From the NCBI RefSeq assembly GCF_947172395.1, contig NC_069098.1, positions 4,891,001 through 4,955,000 on the forward strand: a stretch of 64,000 nt of DNA, given 5' to 3'. The notes beneath the pieces are model-generated. The model worked only from the letters and a program-made list of their open reading frames with translations, was not told the origin of the DNA and made no database searches. The position numbers and the translations under genes are program-made. Numbering within the stretch: the stretch's first letter is position 1; the number at the start of each line of letters is the position of its first letter. Of this stretch, positions 44,470 through 54,999 are shown piece after piece. This DNA is from Bicyclus anynana. Its lineage: Eukaryota; Arthropoda; Insecta; Lepidoptera; Nymphalidae.

Positions 44470-47000
44470 CAATGTTTTAACTCTAAAATATATTAGATAT
44501 TGAATCCAAAATACAAAACAATACAGGGCTTAATTTTCCATAAAAAATTGTTATGCAAGTACTAAAAAATATCCAACAAAATATGCATCCATGTCAATTT
44601 AGAAATTAGTAGTAAATAAACAAATCAGCTGCTAAAAATATGTTCTGGCCGCTTCAATGACATGCATTTGTTTTCATTTAATATCAATAAATGATGACAG
44701 TTGTAGAACGCCTCTGTATTACGTATATGAACTTGCTGCTCGACAATTGTTTGATTACTATTGTATTGGTGTGCAAGGTTTACAGTTTCATGGATTTATG
44801 AGTTAAGCCAATGATATTTTAAAACGTTTAAATAACGACACACAATGAGAATGTTTTTGACGACAGAACATCGAAAACACTAAATGTAACATTTATTAAT
44901 TTCGTACTTTTAACATTATTAGTAGGTGCATACAAGTATAGTTATCTATTTCTCTCATCTAAGTATTTATTTTATTGTAAAGAGATCAATCACATGGCTA
45001 AGTGCGGAAACGGCCCAGAAGAAAGAAGAAGAAGAAGAAGATGCTTGTGGCGTTCGAGCCGTCCACATTTCTTGTTGTGTAATTCTTTATGGGTTACATG
45101 AGATAGGCGAGGAGAGTGAATTGAGTGGAAAAGGGGAGTATTTGCTAACAGTCAAGGGTTTATGCCCTTTAAACAACTTTCACAAGTGCGTGACTCCACT
45201 CAAATTCATTTTCTGTCATTTTAGGGTCTTATTTTGGTTAAGTTTGATTTGTTAATTAAGTTATCATGCAAATATTGTGAAACCTTTGTTCAACATTGTT
45301 TTTCTTATTTTTCAAATGCCACTTTTGAAGCTTCTGCTAAAAATACATTTTAATTTATAAAAGAAAATCCGGTGGTAGTGCTTACGAGTACCAAAGCAAC
45401 CGACCAATTCTCCCGAGTAAGTATTTATGTCTAATTATGTATTTAATAGTACAAAGCATTCTTAAACGAATATTACGATTTTCCTCAATCCTCCGACCTT
45501 GTTATTATTTAAAGACACTGTTTATATTTGTATGAGCCCTCGTCCCATTTGTCACATATTGTGCATTTTAATTTTTCATTGTGGGCTTCTTGCCTTCTTG
45601 TTGCCTTGTATAAGTATAACTGATACAGTTGGTAGGTAATATTTTGATATTTACAATAGTGTACACTATTATATTTACAACACTATAGACATGATGTCAT
45701 GAAGTTTAAGCACTCTTAAGTCTTCCTTAATGTGTAACGTAATGTACATAATATTATGGTTACTACAACGAAATTTGTCAGATTTTCTGTTATTAGAAAG
45801 TCAAATAATTCAAATAAATTGAAGACTAACTTACTAGTAAACTAAGGCTAAACTTATATATGAAAGCTGGATATGAAGCTGGTTGAAACCACTACATTTG
45901 ACTACAATACAGATGATGCTTAGTCTATAAATGCGATTTTAAAAAGATCTTCAACCTGTATTACGTAAGTAAATTTGTAGTCATTTTAAAATCAAAATTA
46001 CACTAATTTGATACATTGTGGTACCTCAAATTATAGAATTCAAATTATGATAAATAATAAAAACAAACATCTTTTGTTTTTAATGACCACGTAATTATAA
46101 ACATTGAAACGATGACCTATACGAAGTCCGTGAAAGTTTATTACGGCTTATCTGTAAGCAAAGTTTACGCTTATCGTCAGTGTTACGCAAACACGAATAT
46201 GGTCATGTAATATTAAAGTCCTATAGATTTATTTTGTAACAAGGTCAGTTTTATAAAATTTAACACGTCATCAAAACTGCAGTGTAGTTTTATTTAAGAA
46301 TACAAGGAAATGTTCCAAGTAATTTTAAAAGGGAACGTGTTTGAGAAGAGCATCTTCTCAACAGTCTTTAAAAAAATCATACATTATTATAATTTAAATT
46401 TGTAAAAATCATTACAATATTTTTTACTTATATTGTGTGAAGCTGATCCAATGGCCTCTCCTTCTCAAAATATCTTTTAATTTTAAGGGCTAACTTGTAA
46501 AGCATAAAAAAACAAAACTTAAAAAAGTAGTCGTACATTTTGTAATTTTGTTTCATACTTAATTAATCTACGTAAATTCAAGTAAGAGCTATGAAAGCAA
46601 AATTTAATTAAAGAGTCCGTTTCTCTCGCTGCAACGGTAAGGAAGAAAGGGAGTCTACTAATGAGGAAGTTGAGCACCTCTTGACATGTTTCTAGTCTGC
46701 TAGTGAGCACCTGACTTAAATTTGTTCCTAGATAAAGGCTTAGTTAGATGCGTGCTTTCTGAAGAGCTACAGTAGTCGTTAGATGAAGACTTTATTAAAG
46801 TTAGTACCTTTTGCGTCACTAAAAGTGTCAAGATTGTGTAATAAGCTTTTTCTCTTTTTATTATAGAACGGAATATATTAAAGTTAGCCTTCTATGTATA
46901 ATTTAAAGTGCTCTATAGGTCTATATCGAATGCACAGTCAATATTTTTAACTTATATCTCAAAATGCCTTTCTCAAACATTCTTAACACACTAACCACAC
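44470..47000. other. No gene seen
   Basis: AT-rich sequence upstream of unc-76. The frame at 44926-45255 contains a (GAA)n run and looks like repeat-derived chance. A 30-bp SINE family 1 tail fragment lies at about 46482-46512. Confidence 0.55.
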
Positions 47001-47004
47001 AAAA

Positions 47005-47208
47005 TTATAAAGGCGAAAGTTTTTGTGTACCTAAGTGTGTATGTTGTTCCTTCTTGGCTACTAAAGCGATTTGGCTGAAATTTGAAATGGAAATAGATAT
47101 TACTCTGGATTAACCCATACACTTTTCATCCCAGAAAAAACATGGCTCCCGCGGGATTTGTGGAAAACTGAATTCCACGCGGTCAAATCCGCGGGCGTCC
47201 GCTAGTTC
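47005..47208 (+). repeat. Lepidopteran 'gcgggcgtccgctag' element
   Basis: It contains agcgatttggctgaaatttg, tccagaaaa-like and catggctcccgcgggatttg, and ends caaatccgcgggcgtccgct. Confidence 0.6.
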
Positions 47209-47850
47209 TATGTATAAATAAAATTTAACAAAGAAAACCATCAAAATTACTCATCCTAGAAATCTGGTAGATAATAATTTCTTCGACATCGTTGTTCCAA
47301 CTACTTATCTCTATCAGTAGGGCTTTAGATGTGTATGAATTCTACTTTTTGAGTTTGTGCCAAATTATAAAAGGCAGTTCTCACATTTTGTACACTCGAA
47401 GTAGAACAGCACTGAGTTTATTTTAGTATGTTACAAAATATTTGCCAAAGTTACGCCGAAAAGTTTTTGCGTGGGTGTTTTGTTGTTGAAAACCTACGCT
47501 ACTTCGCACAACCACATCTGTTTATGTGTTATGTTATTTAAGCTGCGATTGACAAGCTCAATGGCATGGCCTGGTGTTGTCATCACGAGTTTGTGACGTC
47601 ACATCGCCATATGGCCTACCGCTCGCGATATGTAGATGACTGTTTGGCAATGTCATTATGAAATAGGAGTACTATGAAAACGACCCTTATCAAATAAATA
47701 ATCGCCTTTTCTAAATAAATAATCAGAGGTCTAAGCTTACCATACATTCTCGCTTTCTGCATGCTAAATGTATTGATTATTACTATATAATACCTACTGT
47801 CTTGATTATTGTTTTATGATAAACATTTCTAATTAGTTTTTATCTGTATT

Positions 47851-48327
47851 TTATCTGATGCAGACTGGTCTATTATTGTTTGTGTGATTGAAATTACAAT
47901 TCTTTAGTTCATTCTTATTATTATCTTTACCTACTTGATGAACCAAATTACTTTTCCTAGGTATATTCTTTAGAAATGGAATATATTTTAGAAACCATAT
48001 TATAAATTTAATTTGGAAAGTTTCCGGTTGAATTATACCTTCACCTCCAACATCAACAAGTCCACAACTAATAACTATACGACTAACGACTGATGCTATA
48101 TTTGTTTTTCCTGTATGCGCGGGATGACACAAAACAGGGACATTAGTCTGGACATACTGTGTGTATCTGTCTGATTTATGGAACGTTTTACCTTCCTCGT
48201 CACTTTCACAATACTTTGTTTTCAGAAATAACTTTAATGTTTTTATTGCCCTATCATTCTTATTAGGAATTCCACATTGAGGAACGTGATAAATTTCAGA
48301 GCTTCCTTTTTTTTGCATAAGGGCCAT
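47851..48327 (-). CDS. Unrecognised 158-codon open frame
   Basis: It starts MALMQKKGSSEIYHVPQCGI and ends in a polar Asn-rich tail (KNELKNCNFNHTNNNRPVC). The middle segment VPVLCHPAHTGKTNIASVV then RIVISCGLVDVGGEG has plausible protein composition. No signal peptide, no family I recognise and no clear splice context. It is the longest ATG-started frame in the window, but at this AT content it could be chance or a relic of a mobile element. Confidence 0.2.
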   Translation of the reverse strand: MALMQKKGSSEIYHVPQCGIPNKNDRAIKTLKLFLKTKYCESDEEGKTFHKSDRYTQYVQTNVPVLCHPAHTGKTNIASVVSRIVISCGLVDVGGEGIIQPETFQIKFIIWFLKYIPFLKNIPRKSNLVHQVGKDNNKNELKNCNFNHTNNNRPVCIR

Positions 48328-48524
48328 AGTTCGTGTAAGTATTTTTGGTTACCCGCTACATAAATTAAGAAATGTATTATTGCATAGGATTTGGAGCAGA
48401 TATACTTATTTAACAGTACACAAATGGACATAAATACTTATATTCTCTATATCTATTTCAAAAATTATCTCATATTTACAGTTGCCTATTTATTTATAAA
48501 AACGTCCGATATTGTTAATATTCA

Positions 48525-48715
48525 TCATAATTATCATCATCATGATTATCATCATCAACCCATATTCAGCTCACTTCTGAGCTCGAGTCTCCTCTCTGAA
48601 TGAGAGAGATTAGGCCAATAGTCCACCACGCTGGCCCAATGCGAATTGGCAGACTTCACACACGTAGAGAATAAGAAAATTCTCAAGTATGCAGGTTCGA
48701 TGTTTTTCCTTCATT
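48525..48715 (-). repeat. SINE family 2, minus orientation, truncated
   Basis: tcatcatcaacccatattca, ctcgagtctcctctctgaat, cacgctggcccaatgcgaat, and cgatgtttttccttc. Confidence 0.88.
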
Positions 48716-48959
48716 GTTAATATAATTGAACAACTATCTGAATAAATAAGCAAAGTAATAGGATATCAAACGTTAAGTGAAATGAAGAGTAAACCTAGAT
48801 TCATGTGAAATTGTAAAGCCCTGAAGAAACACAGTTCTAATTTCATTACGAATTCAAAGAACGGGAACTAGATTCAGCCCCTTTGACTCTAGCGAAGTTG
48901 TAGAGATACCTATTATCCCTACTTTTGCTACGTTTTCCGCTGTTTGTTTATAACATCTC

Positions 48960-49140
48960 TATCCAGGGCCGGACCGTCCATACGGCGAAAAGAGCGGTCG
49001 CTCCAGGCGCCAAATCCTAGGGGGCGCCGAAATGGTAAAGACAAGATTTAAAAAGAAATTAATGTGATGAATTTACGTGCGCGAAAGGCGCCATAATTGG
49101 ATCTCGCTCCATTCTAAAATTTACCTCGGTCCGGCGCTGT
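48960..49140. repeat. Repeat-derived GC-rich patch
   Basis: Holds gggccggaccgtccatacgg, aggcgccaaatcctaggggg and ctcggtccggcgctgtctct, where the ends (ccagggccggaccg, cggtccggcgctgtc) are roughly inverted, suggesting an old element. Confidence 0.4.
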
Positions 49141-49887
49141 CTCTATCTATCTACCGACGAAAACGACCTAATTTCTTTTACTTTAATCTTTACATTTGTT
49201 TAAATATTAAGATCAGTTTTAATATCACTTTTGATTTAGCAATAATATATGCTGTAGATCTTCAAAAGAACTACTGTTCACATTCTAGCAGACTTATTTT
49301 TGGTTTGGTTTAGTTGTTATTGTGAAAGAGACGATGAAAGAATGAAGAATGTTTATTTTGAGTAAAAGTTTGTAATATTCATCAATGCTTTGCTTTTTGT
49401 GCTTACAAATCTATGGTATGTTTGTTTTTATTTTGTGGTTTCCGAATTGTGTAATCTTTTTACTAAAACTGTACATCACTGTCTATTATAAGTGATAGTG
49501 TAGTTACTACATTCGTTAAGTCTGTAACGTTGACAAATAAAGATAATCATGTCACGAGTATGTGCATAGAAATATGAAAGTTGTTCTTGAACTTAGTTAT
49601 ATTTATAAGGCATACGTGTCTCTGCGTACTACGAAAATGGTTTCCGATGTCCCCGAACACGCGGTGAAAATTGAGCCTGTCTCTCTATATAGCCATGGTA
49701 ATTTGTACCGTTAGATCTTTACTTTATCTGTTAGCTGATCGTTTTACTTTGTAAACGTTTGTTATTTAAATGAAGTAAAGTATGCAATATGAGGCAACGA
49801 TAAGTCCATTATATTTTCAATATACTCTTTTTGAAAATTGGTTTATTCAGCAGCATTTTCCACTTAAGATATTGAATTTACCCATCT

Positions 49888-50085
49888 AAATCTATCTAAT
49901 ATTATAAAGCAGTAAAGTTTGTGATGTTATAGAAGAAATCTCTGGATCTACTGAACCGATTTTGAAAATTCCAATTACCAATATAAAGTGACCTTATTTG
50001 CGTGTGTGCGACTATGTTTTCCCCCAGATTATTATGAAAACGAGAACTACACGGGTGAAACGGGACGTCTGGTAGTACCTAATAA
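49888..50085 (+). repeat. Lep1/Helitron-like element, diverged
   Basis: atctatctaatattataaag, atctctggatctactgaacc, and a cgggtgaaacgggacgtctg end. Confidence 0.55.
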
Positions 50086-50627
50086 AGATTTTAACATAAA
50101 TGATTGTCAGTATAACCTAGATGAGTGTGTTTCGTTGTAGAATGTGGACAGATAATCTTTTGTTTGGAAAGAACGTACGTATTGCAAGAAAAATTTTGTG
50201 TTGGGCAGTAATTAAACAAAAGACGGTTTGTAATTTGATAGCAACGTAAGACCCGTGAGAGATTCACATAATTTATAATTTTTATACATTGTACACTATA
50301 GGTATCAACTTATTTTCCCATTATTAAAAATATAAGGAGAGTAGGTACAGGTAGGTAAAGTAATCTCAAGTAGATATTATATTTAGGCTTTTGATGACAT
50401 CCTAATTGACTCGCATCAGGGTGGTTAGCGATCTAATAACTTATACCCAAAGTTAGAAGATTATTTATGTAAGTTCCAAAATTAGTTTATTTTTGTTTGA
50501 AGATTACAAAACTTAAATGTTAAAAGGTACCACACTTATTTCTTAAAAAAGGATTTGAAAATTCGACAGGTTATGTTGTTTAATAATTCTTGTAGCTTAT
50601 TCACAGTATAATGTACTGTGTAATGTA

Positions 50628-50966
50628 GATGCCATTAAAAGGATCTCTGCAGCTCACCAGGGGTCTACAAGACCCGATGCTCTGCCAGAAGGAACTTGGG
50701 CTCGAATAACAGAAACCTTGGTGTTGAAGAAAGGAGGAGCACCAAACGTCACTTACGAGAGAGAAAGAAAGATTGGGAACCGACGTGACATCAGTTTTGA
50801 TGCTTCCAAGATCACGATTGAATTCCACGTCTGGGTTACATAAGATATCGGGGATCTTTCTTTCGAAGACGCTAAAGAGACAATATGGAACGTACGTAAG
50901 AATAAAGTACACTCTTTTATAGGATATTGGTTTCCCACTAAAGATCACGGGCCATCTGTGTGGTAG
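50628..50966 (+). pseudogene. Unrecognised coding-like frame with one internal stop
   Basis: Plus-strand frame: DAIKRISAAHQGSTRPDALP, EGTWARITETLVLKKGG, APNVTYERERKIGNRRDISF, DASKITIEFHVWVT, then TAA at 50841-50843, then continuing DIGDLSFEDAKETIWNVRKN and HSFIGYWFPTKDHGPSVW to TAG. Its charged, globular-protein-like composition contrasts with the surrounding AT-rich sequence; the minus-strand frame over it reads as a shadow. It has no ATG in frame. I do not recognise the family; it may be an exon of an unknown gene, a retro-copy or a relic of a mobile or viral gene. Confidence 0.4.
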
Positions 50967-51111
50967 TCAACAAATAGTATAAAATAACACTAGAAAGTTT
51001 ACCTCCGTACTTGAAGTGTACGTTAGTTAGTATTTTTATTTCGCCTACGCACGATTGCACAGTGATTTTCATAGTTAAAGCGTAAACATTGGGAAATATT
51101 CCAAGTATCTA

Positions 51112-51565
51112 TACTTATAATACTTAAATCTGTAGAGAGGTCAATTCTTTGCGTGAAATATATTTCCAAAATAACTATCAGGGGGTGATAAGTGGTCGAT
51201 ACTGATGCCAAAAATGCAATCAGTAAAATTTTTGTCTGTCTGTCTGTATGTTCTTTATAGAAACAAAAACTACTCGACGGATTTTAACGAAACTTGGTAC
51301 AATTATTCTTTATACTCCTGGGCTTTATACTTTTCATCACGCTATGATCAATAGGAGCAGAGCAGTCAAGGGAAATGTTGGGAAAACGGGAGAAGTTACT
51401 CAATTTTTTAAGCTTCAGTGGCGTCGTATGTTCGTTATAGGAACAAAAACTACTTGACGGATTTTAACAAAACTTGGTACAATTATTCTTCATACAGGGT
51501 TGGGTAGGGTAGGGGTAGGGGCAGTAGGGGTTCACGAGGACGAAGTCGCGGGCGTCCGCTAGTCT
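51112..51565 (-). repeat. Relative of the 25-kb repeat block, opposite orientation
   Basis: It shares tctgtagagaggtcaattct, ggtcgatactgatgccaaaa, cggattttaacgaaacttgg, agcagagcagtcaagggaaa and the end gcgggcgtccgctagtctat with 25010-25720 in reverse complement. Confidence 0.8.
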
Positions 51566-51569
51566 ATAC

Positions 51570-53110
51570 TATAGTAAGATTATATAAACTGTGAATGAAT
51601 TGATTCGGTTTAGTGATTGCAGTGCGTGTTACAACGCAAATGGTACGTATAACGAATCGGCGGTTACTGTTATTGCATTCATTAACAAACAAATTGAGCG
51701 TTCCATTCAATGGCTGTTTTTTGTTTGTAATGTAAATGTTCTTCGGTGATTTGTGCACCTTCAATGTAAGAGTGATTTTGTTTTTTATATCGCTAGATGG
51801 CGCACGCATAAGATCTGCTCCTGCATTCTGTATAGATACAGCGATGGGACATCGCTCGTTTCCATTCTTGAAATTTTATTTTTGGCATCCCATAAAAATA
51901 AAGTTGAAATTGTATTATAACTTGTTATAGGCCAATATTACATCGACGAGTATAAAACAAGAATCGATCCTCAGTTTTTGAAATAAGCATGTTGTTTATA
52001 GATTTATACCACAGTCTAATATGTTTGTTTACCCGACTACCAATTTGGTTTTATGTTCAGCTGTATGTTTTAATTTTTTATGTTTTCCTATTCCTTTTTA
52101 TTCTAATTCATGAAAGAATACCTTGTAAATTAACATCTTCTAAGCTAGACTTCAAACCCTATCATTAGTTTCCATCAATTTTATTGCAATGTGTAAAGTG
52201 TGAAAAATTAAGTAAAAATTCGAAAACCCTCGGTTGTAACCACAACGAAATAGTATATCATAAAATTATTTCTTTCATTAGATACTCGTATTATTTCGTT
52301 GTGGTTTTAGAGATGTCTGATAGAAAATACAAATTTTGTTGTACCATGAAAATTTCTTTTATACAAAGACACTCAAAGGGCAATTTTAAAATGTGAGTTA
52401 GAGGGTTAAAAATACTTACTTTACGACCTATTCTCAGATGTACCCAATATACAAAAAAAAACATTAAAATCGGTCCAACCACAAACACGAGATTTTCTTA
52501 TATTAGTTTTATGTTAATTGTTAGATATGTCGTCATTTCGAATCTCCGGTCGTCTATAAACAGGATTTAAAACACTTTTATCAGGGGATATTTTTTTCTT
52601 TATTCTGGGGTTCGTGGAACACCGCACAGGACTGGATTTGGACGCCGCATTCCATCGGTTACCATAAAAGGAGTCGTTTACATAATGTGTGCTTTTAACG
52701 GTGTCCAAGAAAAACGTACATCAATCTATATTATATGTTTAGTGTATACTTAGTTGTTTTTGTTGAAGATGTTTTCAATGCAATCTTTTCGATTATGTTC
52801 TACATATTTGTTATTAGAGAGTTAGAACTATATGCTTCTACAACGAAACCATTCCACGGGGTGACTTGATATTTGGTATTATATTCTTCAAAACCTTAAA
52901 ATGATATAATTCAAAAGCAGAATACAGTCACGTGTAAGTCAACATAATAAGAAAGTTAAACACATAATAATAAATTCATACCAAATGGACGTACGTGGGT
53001 CATCAAGTTAGTCATTACTAAATGGCCTGATAAGATTCAGAGGTGGATAGAGATGCTTTTAAGCTTTCTCTACGTGATCACTGCGAGTAATGACGTTTAC
53101 GAAATTGTAA
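51570..53110. other. No gene seen
   Basis: AT-rich; short frames only, with no splice-consistent or family-like content. A 17-nt phrase like taaccacaacgaaatagta recurs inverted at about 52280 (tatttcgttgtggtttta). Confidence 0.5.
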
Positions 53111-53117
53111 AACCCAT

Positions 53118-53386
53118 TGACATCAAATCTTCATAGATCCACAGACGAACCAAAGTCACTGACATATCTCAGTGAGTCGCAAAACTAAAGTTGCAATGGA
53201 TAGGGCATATAGTTGAGGTCCGAAAATGCTGGAATGGCGACCCCGCACCGAAAAGCACAGTGTTGGACGACCCCCCACTACGTGGACTGGATGCTTGTGG
53301 CTTGACACCGTTTTGTTTGGAAGTCCATGCAAGAGGTATATGTCCAGGAGTGGATGTCCATCGGCTGTTAATGATGATGATGATAG
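53118..53386 (+). mobile_element. 3' end of (GAT)n-tailed LINE
   Basis: agacgaaccaaagtcactga, gctggaatggcgaccccgca, tgttggacgaccccccacta, tggatgtccatcggctgtta, then (atg)n. It has a deletion relative to the copy at 11739, removing the DDIKRVAG-type segment. Confidence 0.8.
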
Positions 53387-53565
53387 ACAGCAAAGTATTT
53401 TTATGGCGACTTCTCTAGCGCAGTTAGAAATGCTATTTTCAAAGAGGTACCGCTACCTTAAATAGCTCACTGACTAGCAAATATGGACATACTCGTAGAT
53501 CTTAAGAATGACAAATATTATGCTATATAATCTGTGTTAAGCATAGACGTTTACTATGGTAGATA

Positions 53566-54148
53566 AATTATTGAAAAGTCATGGACTACGTACAACACTA
53601 CAACTTGTACAACTATTTGTACAAACAACACTACTTGGACCACAGCAGATAGATCACAAAAGCTATTTTATAATTCCATGACTTGGACAGACAACACTAC
53701 TTGGTCAGACAACAGTACTTGGACAGACAACAGTACTTGTACAGACAGCGCTACTTGGATCACAGAACATAGAACACTAAAGCTATTTCATAATTCCGTG
53801 ACTTATACAGACAACACTACTTGGTCAGACAACACTACTTGGACAGACAACAGTACTTGTACAGACAGTGCTACTTGGATCACAGAACATAGAACACTAA
53901 AGCTATTTTATAATTCTGTGACTTATACAGACAACACTACTTGGTCAGACAACACTACTTGGACAGACAACAGTACTTGTACAGACAACGCTACTTGGAT
54001 CACAGAACATAGAACACTAAAGCTATTTCATAATTCCGTGACTAGGACAGACAACACTGCTTGGACATTAACACCAGCCGTGATTGATGATATTCTATCA
54101 AAGGGTCACGATGATATTGAAGTAAATGGATCACTGCATAACAGCTAA
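53566..54148 (+). repeat. 120-bp minisatellite with continuous open frame (Thr/Asn/Trp repeats)
   Basis: Three exact-period units (for example CTACTTGGATCACAGAACAT ends at 53770, 53890 and 54010) plus a diverged upstream unit. Each unit encodes about 40 residues: TDNTTWSDNTTWTDNSTCTD, then ATWITEHRTLKLFHNSVTY. An 18-bp sub-repeat (ACAGACAACACTACTTGG type) is nested inside. The frame is open without interruption for about 193 codons, from just after a TAA near 53563; the first ATG is at 53678. NTT and NST sequons are frequent. No signal peptide, and no gene context. Confidence 0.75.
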
Positions 54149-54833
54149 AGTGATATGAAACAATCTACTGGCTGACACACGAGAAACGAGGTTAAGTTCG
54201 CAGTGCTCTTGTTATCAACGTACACAATGGTTTTGTAGGTCGTCGCAAGTGAGAACATTATGCCATCAATCAGCAATACTGAATAGATGTTCTGACATTT
54301 ACTTAGGGTGATTTTCTATTTTCATTTCCTAAGAGACTTACAGTTGATGTCCCTTGGACGTTTCTTCGATGCAAAGTAATGGAATGGGTATCTTTCAATC
54401 AAAAGTCTAGAGAGGCACCTTCTAGGTCAGTGAGGTTTATCGTAGGCTGCATCTTCTTTACCACAAAATATGTTTGCACCCAAGCATTGGCCTATTCGGC
54501 TCAACTAAAAATAATACATTTTTTATCAACCAATTTTTTAGTAACAGGGTTAAGGGGAACTTGGAGCTTATGCCTACTACGTTGCTCAAATCAGATTGGC
54601 GAGCTACACATAATAATGATAATGTATGTCTGTAACTCACTAGGACTGCTACAGTGATGTTAAATGATAGAAAACTCTATTACATAGCCCGACAAGTAAG
54701 ACAAATAAATATCTTATGTTTATAAATGTTTTTATTGGGTTTTCGTATGCTATGTGTTTAAACTGTACCTACTTGTGTATCTAGATATAACTATATCTGC
54801 CCCTTGGGTAAAATAAAGTACTTTCAAACCAAA

Positions 54834-54995
54834 TTATGTCTGGAATGGAAAATACTCTCTGATAGTATGCAATAAGGCAATCGGTGTATCGCCATTCGTG
54901 CCCGGGCGTGTCAGGTTGTTACCTCTGGCGTACTTGGCTCTAGGCTCTAGGATGTTATTGATCCGTCGTTCGTTGTCGTAGTTACCTACTGCCAA
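54834..54995 (-). pseudogene. Small coding-like frame B, related to frame A at 56.2 kb
   Basis: After a gttag acceptor-like site it reads LAVGNYDNERRINNILEPR, then AKYARGNNLTRPGTNGDTPI and ALLHTIREYFPFQT to TAA. GG-TA-(C/T)TA(C/T)GACAAC...ATCAATA is shared with frame A. After the first 15 codons the better nucleotide match to A lies in another frame, suggesting an old frameshift. Confidence 0.35.
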
Positions 54996-54999
54996 CTAA

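Noticed and set aside
44926..45255. 109-codon plus frame with a Glu run
   Set aside because: The Glu run is a GAA microsatellite following WLSAETAQKK, which looks like a retroelement tail, not a gene.
50601..50948. 115-codon minus-strand frame
   Set aside because: The opposite-strand frame over the same bases has far more protein-like, charged composition; this one is rich in Ser, Phe and Cys as expected from an antisense shadow.
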